This document shows positions 47,113 through 58,683 of a DNA stretch of 64,000 bases, in pieces (position 1 is the first letter of the stretch; the number at the start of each line of letters is the position of its first letter). Location: NCBI GenBank assembly GCA_029204225.1, contig CM055104.1, positions 51,252,294 to 51,316,293 on the forward strand. The letters run 5' to 3'. The translations under genes were made by a program, and so were the position numbers. The notes beneath the pieces are model-generated. The model had not been told where the DNA came from. It searched no databases and saw only the letters and a list, made by a program, of their open reading frames with translations. This stretch comes from Diphasiastrum complanatum (lineage: Eukaryota > Streptophyta > Lycopodiopsida > Lycopodiales > Lycopodiaceae).

Positions 47113-47472
47113 AAAACAATTTTTCTTGATGATTTTGCAATTCGCTGAGGTGGGCAGAGATCCTCTGCTGGAGAATTTTCAAGAGATCATGCATTGGGGC
47201 ATTATCTCAAGTTCTTCAAGAATAATGAGATAAGTGTTGCCCATTCAAAGTTTCATCAACATGGTGATACAATGATTATGGCAATCAAGGCACTTTCTCA
47301 TTTTCTTGGAGGACATAATTTTAATAGGGTGCATAAAATAATTTTTGTTAAGAAACATATTGCACTTAAGAATTTAGGATATGGTCCAGTGAATTCCATG
47401 CTCAGATCATCTCATTTTGCATTTTATGCAGCCTATGTTGATCTTACCCTTGTTCCCATGGAGAAAAATTGA
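47113..47472 (+). pseudogene. Gene Z, last exon, copy A
   Basis: After a TTTTAG acceptor the frame reads TIFLDDFAIR, a TGA, then GGQRSSAGEF and LGHYLKFFKNNEISVAHSKF, SHFLGGHNFNRVHKIIFVKK, MLRSSHFAFYAAYVDL. It matches the last exon of gene Z in copy B, including the position of the intron. The natural C-terminus is lost at 47446, where gypsy sequence begins. Confidence 0.75.
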
Positions 47473-47789
47473 TGGTCGAAGAAGAGTTTGATGAAGCACC
47501 ATATTGCTTGCTGGCAATCAATCTGTATGGAATGGACAGAGTGCATCACCGCAATATCCTCTTTTGTCTGCTTCCTCGACATCATAACAAATTGGATGCT
47601 TATCCAATTCCCTTGGATTCTTGGTTTTGTGTTGCATCTGGCTCTTCTACCGTAGTTGGCAATCCATGTTGTTTAACCAACTTGATGAAGAACATTATGA
47701 TTTTTCATGAGCAATGATAGTCATGAATTGTTGTTCAAATATAAATGCTCTATACGAAGTAGTCGACATGAATATTGAATATTTCTGTC

Positions 47790-48690
47790 AACAGTATGCC
47801 CAGAATTGTAAGCCATATATATAGCATTGTACAAGATATACTTCTCCATAATCGAATATTGGAAACATTTGTTGGAATTCTCTATTGTACTCAACAACTT
47901 TAGTTGTCTGGTCCAAAGAACACCATTGGATGAATTCAGATCGATTGAAGATCTGTCTACAAACTCTTTTGAAAGTTAACCAGTTCTCAAGAAGAAAGTC
48001 ATGAACGATGTTCCACCATGACTGAACACGTCCTTGGAAACCCGATGAAGCAAAGAAAACTATATCATTGTCACCAATACCTCCACTTTAGTAGAAGTTA
48101 TAATCCAAATCCTCTAGCCAATTGTCTACATTAATGGAGTGGATGCTTCTATCAAAGGCAGGACTAACGTATTCAGACAGTCGTTGGTTGTAATAATAAG
48201 ATTTATAAATGGATTTGGAAAGAGTTGGTTGAAGCACATTCTTTATAGGCGTTTGAGGAAACCCACATAGTAGTTCAAACATTTTCTATACTCAAATTCT
48301 GTCTTCTGAACCAATGCCAAGAATTGCTGATTAAATTGTTGTACAGAACCAGTTTGTTTGAGAGATTCAAATGATTTCTCATAAAACCTGGTAATACTAT
48401 CAATGAAAGCAATTTTGAATTGACTCCAAAGCTCTGTGCTCAAGTGTGCTTGAGTATCCCACCATGCTTGAACTTGTCCTTGAAAGCACAATGAAGCGAA
48501 ATAGATTTTATCTTCTTCAGAATAATGGCGATGACAATAATTCAGTCAACCAATCATCAATGCTGATTGAACTTGGTTGTCCGTCAAATACAATGCGGTA
48601 ACGTATGATTTTAGATTGTATTTTATCAATAGATGGAAATTGGATGTTTTGACTATAAAGGTCCATCATTAATGACTAGCGAAGACTTGT
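47790..48690 (-). pseudogene. Gypsy gag with a duplicated core
   Basis: From about 48680 the minus strand reads MMDLYSQNIQFPSIDKIQ, SISIDDWLTEL, then in another frame IYFASLCFQGQVQAWWDTQ, WSQFKIAFIDSITRFYEKS, VQQFNQQFLALVQK. A second, diverged copy of the same core follows (48140-47800): NVDNWLEDLDYNFY, stop, DIVFFASSGFQGRVQSWWNI, WLTFKRVCRQIFNRSEFI, VVEYNREFQQMF. The W-W and F-F pattern is that of Retrotrans_gag. Both units have frame damage. Confidence 0.65.
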
Positions 48691-49322
48691 GGAATATGAA
48701 TTCACTGTCTGAAATTTATTCAGAATGATATTTTACAATTGCTCTTCTCCACTCACTTAAAGATTATGAGTCCTCGAAGAATAAAGTGGCTGTGAATGGA
48801 AAGTGTAACAAATTAAAATGAAGTAGCAGTTTGTTCAATCTGTCACCATGAACAATTTTGCTTTTTACAGTGTTTGAATCCGATCTAAAACGGAGATGAT
48901 ATGAAGATTTGAAAATTTCTAATGGAAACACGAAAAAACTGACTCAAGAAAATGGGTTTTGAAAAAAAAAAATGAAAAGTAATAATGACACAATTTTAAT
49001 AACTTAGCAGTGTCAGGCTCATCTTTCTGATCACTTTTCGTTTTTACAGCTCAAACAAAGAAGTTATGGGCACTCAAAGAATGAGAAAGAAAAACGAGCA
49101 TTCAAGTGAGAAAAGGGGATTGTAAAATTTTTACAAACTGGATTGTATAAACTTTGAGATCCATGAATTGTTTTGGTGCTTGGGAGAAATTGCAAGAACC
49201 GTAGGGAATTAAAAAGTTTTACGGTAAATTTTTTTAACGGCTGTCTATATGGTGCATTTGGGTGCTCGTGAAGGATTGGGGGCAACCTTAAATTTTTTTT
49301 AAGAAAACCAAAATTTTTCTCA

Positions 49323-49602
<280 letters not shown>

Positions 49603-50076
49603 TTGATTGCATGAATCTGGGCTGTGCAACAGGGCATTTAAGTTTTGTGATGTCTTGTTCTTTCACCAATCAGGTGATTACTCAGCTTGAGCTTTGGAAC
49701 GAGAGAAGTTCTGGCAAGTAAGAGAAGAAGGTGTATGTCTTACCCAGGCATTTGGATGAGAAAGTTGCTGCACTTCACCTTGACAGCTGGGTGCTAAGCT
49801 TACAAAGCTGATGGCAGACCAGACTGCCTACATCAATGTGCCTGTGGAAGGACAATACAAGCCACCTAACTATCGCTATTGAGGGGTATACTCTTGATTA
49901 GTCTCTTTTATATGGATCTATATGCTGCCAAGTTTGCTAAGAAGCAAAAGCTACCAGTCAAGCTATGGTTTACAGAGATACTGTATCTCATGATAAATTG
50001 AATCAATTTTGTGTTTGAGACTCTACTGTTGGCGATCTTCGGCAATAGAGTTGTGCTTGATGTTGCTTAAAGAAAC
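49603..50076 (+). pseudogene. SAHH fragment, C-terminus plus 3' UTR-like tail
   Basis: The plus strand reads [36 protein letters not shown], stop, EKKVYVLPRHLDEKVAALHL, and in another frame [23 protein letters not shown] and TGA at 49880-49882. This is the C-terminal quarter of S-adenosyl-L-homocysteine hydrolase, the enzyme that clears S-adenosylhomocysteine after methylation. About 190 bp after the stop, before gypsy sequence resumes at about 50077, look like 3' UTR; no poly(A) is visible. There are no introns, two broken frames and one stop, so it is a dead copy. Confidence 0.88.
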
Positions 50077-51143
50077 GGTGTTCAATGCAATGATGCTCCC
50101 CGCAGCAGCTGCCATGATGCCAGGTTACCAAATGCCAAAGCAAATCTGGATCGTAGCAGCAGGACACACAAGGCTTCCTCGATCAGTTTTTGGCTTCCTG
50201 TTTCGTAACAAGAATAGTTGAGAGAGGAGAGAAGAGAGAGAAAAGGATAACCTAGGGTACATGGAGGGGTGAATTAGGGTTAGGCTAGGTTTAGTCACGT
50301 AGAGGTTAGGGCTGGGAAGGTAGGGTTAGGTTTCTTTTTTTTTTTTGTAAAAAGCTTCAAAATGAAGAATGTGAAAAAAAGTTACAAAGGAAACTAAACT
50401 TCAGATCTGAGAATGTGAAGAGCTTCTCTCTCACTTGGAAAGATCCAACAAATTTTTTTCAAGATTCTGGCTAATCTGACCCATCTCTAGTAATTTGATC
50501 ATAACTTACTCAATATTGATCCAAATCACACAAACTCAGTACCTCTAAAAAGCTAACAACAAGCTCCATCAGGTTATAGTATCAGATCAATGATTAAATG
50601 TGATTTGATAGGTCAAATTAACAATAGAACAGGGCTGAAAATTTTGAAGAAAGAAAACTAACAAAACTAGAGCTAGGAATCAAGAATTGTCACAACTTTT
50701 TTGGATACTAATCCAAATGACCTGCCATATGGATCAGATCAAAGCTAAGACAATGCTCTAAAATTGTATGGAAAGAAACTTCAAATAAAAACTCAGATAA
50801 AATCTGAAAAATTCAAATCAAGTGAAAGCAAAATTCTAGTCACCTATTTTGACAACTTTTGGAAAAAGTGCAATAACGTTTGCGTCTCTTATCCAAATGG
50901 CTTGAAAATTGGTGAAAATTAAGCTAAAACAAAGCTCTACAAACTTATTGAATCAAATTAGAAATAAAAAACAAAATTGAATGTCAAAAATTCGTCTGAA
51001 CAAAATTGAAAATTTCAAAGTAGAAAATTAGCAAAAAGAAAGCTACAAAAACAATTAACTCATCAAATCTAATGGAATTCTCATAGAATCATCATGAATC
51101 ATGGATCTATGCTCTGATACCTAGAAATGTCATGTGCCAAATG

Positions 51144-52132
51144 CACAAACATTCCAAATTTTGATCATATAAAGAGATCATTTTATTCCAATGTGTCAAA
51201 CAAAAAACCCCAAGGAGCAAAAAAAAAAATCAATAGTCAAATTCCACTTAAGAATTTAGGATAGACTTACAAAGTGGGTTCAAAAATATCCCACGCCGCC
51301 ACTGCCCAAGTGAGAAGCCCATGTGGTCTCCACGTAGGAAGGCCTGGCTCTGTTAGCTCTCACTACATCTCGGATCTCCGATTTGTGGTGGCTCATCGTG
51401 ATCCCATGCGGCTCCTCATCCATTTCCTTGCAAATTCCATTTTTTGGGATAGGACAAAAAACTCACTATACAATTGGTCAGTGACGTGATTCTTGCGGTC
51501 ATTGCTGACATCACGCCAGTCATAGAAAATATCTCGGGGAAGGTATATATACATGAGCTCTCTTATGCGCGTGATGACCCTCTTACCACGGTTATTCTCA
51601 ATGATGTGACCATTCTTGTCTATGTACTACAACGGAAAGATGATAGTTGGTGGAAATGTGGCCATGGGAGTGTCTATGGGGGTGGCCTCGGGCAATGGAG
51701 ATGCCTCGTCGACGGGATAATACTGAGGATCAGGGGTGTACGTAGTGTGCTGGGGGCGAGAATAGCCAGGGGGAGTACCAAGGGGAGTATAGCTAGGGGG
51801 AATTGGAGGGGAGTGGACCTAAAACCGAGGGGGAACTGGAGGGGAGTGGACCTAAAACCCCATGGTGAAACGTGACCCCATGGAGTAAAGCTGGGAGGAT
51901 TGTCGAAACTCAGTGGCAGTGGGTCCAGAGGTAGGAAAAAAGAGTTGAAAGTGGCGTGCAGCCGAGAATCTTAGGTGTGATAGGTGTAGGAGTCGCAATA
52001 TTGAATGCCCTACGTGCTGCCTCCTGGGTCAGTGTCTCTCGAAGTAGGGACTCCCCACGACAAGATGTGTTGTGCGGACGTGCATGACTCATAACCACAT
52101 CAAACGGATCATCGTCATCGCCACATCCTCCA
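51144..52132 (-). pseudogene. Gene fragment, unknown, shared with 10811-11100
   Basis: The minus strand from 52146 reads MNFSHGGCGDDDDPFDVVMS, HARPHNTSCRGESLL, RETLTQEAARRAFN. A Pro-rich stretch follows (YTPLGTPPGYSRPQ, DPQYYPVDEASPLPEATP), then GHIIENNRGKRVITRIRELM, YIYLPRDIFYDWRDVSNDRK and EFARKWMRSRMGSR with a stop. The layout of an acidic/Pro-rich start and an Arg/aromatic domain could be a plant transposon ORF (Transposase_24-like) but I cannot assign it. It is cut at 52133 by an LTR. Confidence 0.4.
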
Positions 52133-52426
52133 TGTGAGAAATTCAACTAGTTTAGTCATATTTGTTACATTTGTTTATATGGCACTTGAGGTCAATCTCA
52201 TATGAGACTTAGAGTGTGACTTTTGAAAGTTATATTAGTCTAAAAGCATTTGAATAAACAATTCTGAAAAGTGTGAAAAACTATAGAAGTCGAGTTTTAG
52301 TAGATTCAAATTTGAATGTTGAGTACATTGAATCTAGTCCCAAAAATAGTAGGGTTTTCATTATGGAGGAAAACCAAGTGGCAATTTTGGTTTTGGACCT
52401 ATTATAAAAGGATGTAACTCGTGGGA

Positions 52427-52492
<66 letters not shown>

Positions 52493-52753
52493 TCTCATTC
52501 ATGCTTATACATGGTTCTCTTGGGTTCTACCATTTATTGGTGCAATATACTTGTGATATCTTGCAATTCCATGTGTAGAATGATCATTAATTGCTATCTT
52601 CAGATCCAGACATGTAATATACAGTAGCTTAATGAAATTGTATGGACAACACCATTATTTTAAGTTTTGGTTCATGTTTGATCAAGATCTATTAGAGTTT
52701 GCATCTTATTCTTAGAGTAGATGCTAATTTTTTCTACATTGGCAAGATTGGTG
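52133..52753 (+). repeat. LTR, left part, split by transposon copy B
   Basis: It begins TGTGAGAAATTCAACTAG and matches, inverted, the LTR at 9590-10237. It stops at 52753 and continues at 62467-62535, where it ends TTTCACA followed by a PBS. A (CT)n run at 52431-52489 is an expansion of a short CT-rich place in the other LTR. Confidence 0.85.
52431..52489. repeat. (CT)n microsatellite
   Basis: A pure CT run of about 58 bp inside the LTR. The Arg/Glu and Leu/Ser ORFs here are artefacts of it. Confidence 0.95.
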
Positions 52754-52788
52754 CATTAGAGGAGTTCTCAATATCAAAAAGACCCTTT
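52754..52788 (+). repeat. Left 35-bp terminal inverted repeat of copy B
   Basis: CATTAGAGGAGTTCTCAATA and 15 more bases. Its inverse at 62432-62466 differs only at position 8 (G against C). Confidence 0.93.
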
Positions 52789-53079
52789 AAGGAATGCCAT
52801 GTAGGATATAGAAAAATATCAAAATAAAAAAAACAATATTGTTTATTTGCTTGCCCACACCACTCCCAAGGCCTCCCTAACTCCCAATGATCTAACCACA
52901 GTGTCTATAGTCACAGTCAAAAACTGTTAACAGTTCATAGTATAACTTACTAAATTAAAAAATATTCCCTCCATTGGTTACGAAAAGGGAAATATTTTCA
53001 CTAGATCTAGAATATGACCACCATCCCCAAATTCGAATCAAGAAAAATTGCAAAATGTTTACATATGCATTCCTTTCAC

Positions 53080-53190
53080 GAGAATGGAAATATGGGTGCC
53101 ATCTCCAATTATGAACGCCATCATCACTTTGGAATGGAAATATGAGCGCCAACTACCTATTGGAATGAAAAAATGAGCGACATTTCCAAA
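53080..53190 (+). repeat. Subterminal repeats near the left end of copy B
   Basis: Three spaced units, GAATGGAAATATGGGTGCCA (53083), GAATGGAAATATGAGCGCCA (about 53132) and GAATGAAAAAATGAGCGACA (about 53162), lie between the left TIR and gene T. Subterminal repeats of this kind often bind transposase; that role is inferred here. Confidence 0.5.
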
Positions 53191-53326
53191 TTTGAATCAA
53201 GCATATAAGCATGGAGTTTGGATTGATCGTACATAGTATATAATATAAACAAAGATGAGTACTTTGCTTTGCTTTATAGAATCTGGTCATAGTACTTTGA
53301 TGCAACTGATTACTCTATTATTTTTT

Positions 53327-55961
53327 TTTATGATGACATTGTATCATCTACATGTGGATATCCCTATTGATTTGGCACCTTTGTAGAGAAGAGGAGGCAA
53401 AGGAATTTAAATATCTGTTGAGGATCGTTCTCGTTACAGGGCAGAAGGAAAAAAAAAACTTGGATTTGTGGATAGATGAAACATTATATCCACAAGATCC
53501 AAGCACTTTGACACATCCCACGTTCTCTTCAATAACTCATTTAGTTACATCGATATGCAATGGACATAGTGGATTACTAGGATATTGTGAAAGATTGCAG
53601 AACCATGGAAAACAACTTTATACGAATAAAGTTCACTTTTTAGAAGGTGAGTTAATTCGGATATCCTCTTATTGTCAGAATAGAGATTGTCATCTCCAAA
53701 AGACTCTTAGAAGAAAATGAACAACTTAAAAAAAATAATGAATCATTACAGAAGATAACAATCAAATCAGAACTAGAGCAAATGCAATCAGTCTTATAGT
53801 CTATTCGTATTGAAAACTTACAATTATTGAAGGATGTGGATTTGGCAAAGAAGAAGGCTGAAAGTAAGAAGCGAAAGCGAAAAAGTTGCAAGGATATTCA
53901 AACGCTTTCAAAAGGAGGTTGTTGAAATAGAAAGATCCGTGCATTCAAGTAAGCATATTCTGATTTTTGTAAGTTTTTCAATGACATTTGGATTTAATTT
54001 CAGCTATGGTGATATTCTATTAACTATCTGTTTTTTTTGCAGATCTGCATTAGTAGCTCCTCGGAATATTAAAGACAATGCTTCACTAGGAATGTCATTG
54101 GGCACAATATTGACTTGCAAATCCACTGAGCGTATCATGATGAACAATAGGATTTCAAATATAAAGTGTAAAATATTAGAGTCTTTGATGGTGGACATTG
54201 AGATTTTTTTAGATAAGACTATAGTTCAGGGTGCTTGTGATTTTGCGGGTATCAGCAGGGAAGCATATGCAACAATATTTAAACTAATTAGAGAAGTTTT
54301 TAAGCAAGTTCAAATTAGAAAAGTCCCAATCTCTAGGGCATATCACGGATACATTAAACATAGGTATGCATAAGATCACTGGAACTCCATGTCATATTGA
54401 GGAGGTGTATGAAACTAATGGAAGATCGATATTCTATAATTCATCAAACAATTTATTTGTTGATCTAAATTACTTGCTGAGATACATCATCACATTCTAT
54501 GATATAACCTATGAAAAGGTGAATGGCAAAATAATCATAGTACTTAAGTTAGATGAGTCAGAAATTGTGAAAGGGCAGAAGATGGAGAGGGTTAGTATAA
54601 CTCTCATGAATGGTGCTCTATCACAAACAAAGAACCAAGAAGATTTCAGATTCAGTGTCTAGTCAAAAAATGATATATTGTGGTTGGCAGCGTTTCAGGT
54701 AACTAGCCTCATTATTACATTACATTCATTGAATAGTATTAATACATTGTAAATTAAGTCTGATTAATTTTTTTGGACAGGTGCTAAAAGAGGATCATGA
54801 TATATTATCATGGATATTCTCAAGGACATCTTATCCTAGGATCATCAAGGACCATATGGATGGAGGACTTCTCAATATTCCAGGAGTTGGAGAATTCAAT
54901 GTTGAATGGCACTTAGCAGGTGATTTGAAAACATTGAAATGTATGTATAATGTCTCTCACGGTGCTACATCAAAACACCCTTGTTTGTACTGTATGAAAA
55001 TGGCAAAAGATGTAACTAGGAGTACAAGAATTACTAGAGAATATGCAGATCCAAACTGGAAGCCTGTGCTGCCTATCCCCTTAAAAAATGTGCATGTTTG
55101 CACTCTTCATGCAGAAGTTAGATTAATAGAAAAGATCATTTATCTTCATATAGTTTTTTCTTGGAATACTAAGCCAACATCATTAGCAAAGGAAGCTATC
55201 TCTTGATTAGAAGATGTTTTATCAAAAGCAGGATTCCATAAAGGACCTGTCAAAATTCAAAAAGATGAAAAGCTTTCAGGAAAGAATGGGAACATGCCAA
55301 CTAAGCCAAGCATAGGAGGAGCAAAAGCACGTCGTTTCCTATCAAATCATACTGGTAGGGCTTCTAATATTCAACACTCAGTCTGGACAGATATTATTGC
55401 TGCTACTCAGGACTTTGAGAAAGACGGCAAAACCAGAGTACTAAAAGTTGATGTATGGAAAAAGCTTGATAGTATGATTGCTATTTTAAAAAAAGAAAAA
55501 TACTCTGATATTGATAAGAAAGCTGTCCAAAGGACTTGTGTCGAGTTTGTTAAAGCAGTATCAAAAGCATGGGGAGACGATCACATCACTCATTACATGG
55601 TTAGTATTAAATTCTTAAAATGCTTTCAAATTTTCATATATATTTAGATCCAAACATAAGACTAACATTATGATTTTGACATATACAACACATACTAAGA
55701 GATCATACAACATTTTTTGCAAATACATATGGAAGCTTGAGTGTATGGTCATCACAAGGGATGGAGAAGCCACACTGGCAAGCACGAGCAGCATTTCATC
55801 GAAATACACAACATGGAGGAACCAATGAAAAACAAAACTACATTTGTCAATTGTTTCAGTGGTTCTACCACAGAGTTCAGATTCAACATATAACAAAGTC
55901 CACACAATACATTAAGTTTAGAAAAGCATGCAAGTTCATACAGAAAGAGAAAATTAGATGA
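53327..55961 (+). pseudogene. Gene T: transposase-like protein, copy B
   Basis: TATA-like TATATAATATAAAC lies near 53238. ATG 53327 opens MMTLYHLHVDIPIDLAPL, then stops and a frame change lead to DLWIDETLYPQDPSTL. A coiled-coil and basic region follows (KKKAESKKRKRK). After an intron near 53950-54040 come APRNIKDNASLGMSLGT and ACDFAGISREAYATIF, then IVLKLDESEIVKGQKMERVS. After another intron (acceptor TTTGGACAG, 54780) comes VLKEDHDILSWIF, HLAGDLKTLKCMYNVSHG, SKHPCLYCMK and NVHVCTLHAEVRLIEKI. A last intron leads to SVWSSQGMEKPHWQARAAFH and LFQWFYHRV. The order D-x-S, GDLK, PC..C and LH..R matches a large uncharacterised transposase-like family I recall from cnidarians (DGx, GDWKFL, CIWC, NLHLFLRV). 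I read it as an RNase-H-fold transposase. Confidence 0.65.
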
Positions 55962-56117
55962 TTGTTGAGTAGAAGATCATCATTGTCATCAAATCATGAC
56001 ATGTTCAGAATTGCTTTGCAAATTCATTGAACAAGAAAGGAGAAATACTCAATGTAAATGTATTGATTGTATTATACCAAAATACAAAGTGTCAACTATT
56101 CATCATCAGATCTTGTG

Positions 56118-57882
56118 TCATTCTATGGCAGTATTGTCATGAAGAAATTCTCCGCTAGCGTATGCATCTAATAGATGTGCATTATCCTTATTTCCACTAA
56201 GCTCAATATAAGTGGAATACAATGAATAATGGGAGCTCCTTAAAGGAAAATTCCCATCAGTAAAGCCTAAAATGTTCAAAACATAAGATCTTTTGACAAA
56301 AATGACCTTATTTGTCTTTACAAATTTATGTCCTCCTAGGTAAAATGATAAAGTTTTAACTGCCATTATAAGAGTCTCCCTGACTGGGCTCAGCTTGGAA
56401 TGAGCAATACAGATCTCATTCTTCAGGAAATGCCTAAGATAGTGGCCAAGTCCACTATCCCTCTGGAAAGACGATGCGTGTTGTCTGAAACCACCTCGTC
56501 TCGTAGCAAAATCATCTATTATGAGAGCATCCTGCAATAGGAAATATGTTAGCAAAAACACATTCAGTGATTAGAAATATGATAGCATTAGAAGAGTTCT
56601 AAATCCAAAAAAGACCCTTTTGAGTCCACATTTTGATTTTACACTAAAAATGGCATAACTTTTTAGTGGTAAGTCCGAATTTAGCGAAGTTTGGTGCATT
56701 GGAAAGCGCTTGACAAGGGCTTTCCAATGGTATGTTACATGATATACTTTTGATCTACGTTTAAAAATTTATGGCAAGTCAAAAGTATTAGTGTTATAAT
56801 ATTTTAATAATATAATCTACATCTTGCACGAATTCTTTAAGGGTCTTTTTGGAGCTCAAAACTCCCCTAATGTGCAAGGAAGTTTAAACACTTACACATT
56901 CTTCATCATCAGCAGCAACCAGATCAGGATGATCAATATAATGACCACGTATGGAATTGGAATCATCCGTGAAATGCAATAATGATGGACGAGGGAAACC
57001 CATCTGGGATTGATATGCCGTGAATTCTTCATCGGATGGTTAGCCTCGCCCATCCTCAGCTATATTTGATAAAGTCTTAGTCAAGCATTCTTCACCAATC
57101 ATAATTCCCTCCTCATCATCAAAATTAATACTAGCAACAAGATCATCTGTTTCAAAATCTATGAAGTCAGAGAATTCGGAAATTGTGCCGGATAATAAAC
57201 ATAGAACCTCGTCTTTACGATAGTCAAAAAATTTAGTAAAATATACATCGTCATTAATATAATATACAGGCAAATTGAATAGACATTTAGACTCCTCTAT
57301 AGGGTTGGATTCATCAACAGATGTATTTTGGCCAATAAAAGAATCCTGTAGAGAATCAGTATTTATATCAATAAAGTCACTTTCCTTATCAGGAGTGTCG
57401 ATAAGAAAGTGACTAATATCCTTAATAGCTGACTGAACGGAGGATGATGCAAAAAGAGGGTCAGCAATAGAAATTTCATCATCATCTGGGATCTGAACTA
57501 ACAGGATCAGTACGAAACCACTCTGATATTCAACCAATCGACATTTCTTGTTGCAATAAGGACACAGTGAACTGCTTTTGAAAAGATCAAACAATTTGGT
57601 GAACATTCTATTGAGTCTATGTCTGAAAGCTGGGAAGAAATGAACCAGATCAGTATAATGCATGTACTGGAGTGAACCTATGGAGAAAACAGACTTACTA
57701 AGTATATCTTTGAATCTAACATAATGTTGATAAAAAACGTCAGAATTCGGTTGTGCAGTCTTGACAACATGTAGATATGGCCCGAATAGGCTGTGGAAGT
57801 AGTCCAGGTTTTCAGTAATCCCAAATTCACTAAGAAATGAACTCAAGCCTGAATCTCGTGAGGATCCTGAGGAAGAGGCCAT
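56118..57882 (-). pseudogene. Gene Z, copy B
   Basis: The start is taken as ATG 57882 (MASSSGSSRDSGLSSFLSEF), where the conserved-looking Ser-rich start lies. The frame is open through CPYCNKKCRLVEYQSGF (a CxxC pair, about residues 115-122) and a long acidic middle rich in D, E and S. A stop at about 57041 (GRG, stop) is followed by TSDEEFTAYQSQMGF in the same frame to the donor GTAAGTG (exon ends 56896). The intron is 56532-56895 and contains a 287-bp MITE. Exon 2 begins DALIIDDFATRRGGFRQ and runs to 56118 (LGHYLRHFLKNEICIAHSKL, FYLGGHKFVKTNKVIFVKRS). There are homologues at 47113 and 32349. Function unknown. Apart from one stop this is the best-preserved Z. Confidence 0.7.
56586..56872. mobile_element. 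287-bp MITE inside the gene Z intron
   Basis: The left end reads CATTAGAAGAGTTCTAAATC and the right end, inverted, CATTAGGGGAGTTTTGAGCTC. Both continue CCAAAAAAGACCCTT-like, the same plan as the copy B termini (CATTAGANGAGTTCTC ... AAAAAGACCCTTT). It carries no coding sequence. It is probably a miniature relative mobilised by gene T. Removing it leaves an intron of about 77 bp, in line with other introns of the element. Confidence 0.75.
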
Positions 57883-58683
57883 CGAAATAACGAGAAGAGA
57901 AACCAAACTAACTATCAAGATGGTGCACAAGAGAGATATGTACAGCGCGAGATACCGAATATCGCACTTGTGCGCAAGTAGGTGTTGTTAAGTGCAAACT
58001 CACAACAAAGCGCGCGCACAAGAGCGATATCCATCGAATTTCGATAACGGAAAAAGGTAAAAAATTAATCGATTTTCGTGCCATTTATACTAAATTTTTG
58101 CACGTGCGGTCAACGGTCAATGGACACGTGTCTACTTTCCATTCGACTACAACTACTTGCACGTGTGAGGTGACATTTGGACACATGTGAAATGACAACT
58201 GGACATGTGTCACGTGTTCATTCGTGTGCTCGAAAACACATGTCGCTCTATCATTTGCTCGTACAAATCCCACACGTGTAAAGTGACAATGTGACATGTG
58301 TCGCTCTGTCAGCAGTTCGTACAACTCCCACACGTGTGATAGGACATTCTTTCGCACGTGCGAACCGCGATATAAAATCACAAACTTCGATGAATTTTTT
58401 TCACTTTTTTTTTCGCTCCGCATATCACACTTGTGCCCGTCCTTCACAATCGAATTTCCACCCACCGCCTTCCATGCGCATAGGTCTGATACATCTGCCT
58501 GCGTGTCCCCCGATATCGCACTTGTGTTCGTTTCTTCAAAACTAATCTCTTTCTCTTATATTCTGCTTGCACAGGTCCGATATACCGTACATTTTTTTCG
58601 TACATATCGGTCCTCTGTGAGATTTTTATCACCCTTCCTTGCTCATCCTCGCCGTCGCGCACAAGTTCGCTATTGCATAGTAA
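57883..58683. promoter_or_regulatory. Divergent Z/H3U promoter rich in palindromes
   Basis: This region separates the divergent starts of Z and H3U. Between about 58098 and 58365 there are some ten CACGTG or ACATGT palindromes (for example GCACGTGC, ACACGTGT, CCACACGTGTGA). On both sides lie repeats of the type GATATCGCACTTGTG (about 57949, 58420, 58508) and other GATATC-like words. G-box motifs are known plant promoter elements. The ATATCG words recur in copy A. TATA-like GCGATATAAAATC lies near 58366. Confidence 0.55.

Larger units (their letters stand above)
42670..47445. mobile_element. Copy A of the T/Z/H3U/Y transposon family (truncated)
   Basis: The left end CATTAGAGAACCTTAGAG matches that of copy C. 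Gene order is Y (plus), H3U (minus), Z last exon (plus). This is copy B in reverse orientation, with T and the upstream Z exons missing. At 47446 the sequence changes into the gypsy relative. The element inserted into a copia remnant at 42669. Confidence 0.78.

Noticed and set aside
58098-58370. CRISPR-like spaced repeats
   Set aside because: The spaced palindromes are 6-8 bp E-box/G-box words with irregular spacing in plant DNA; not an array.
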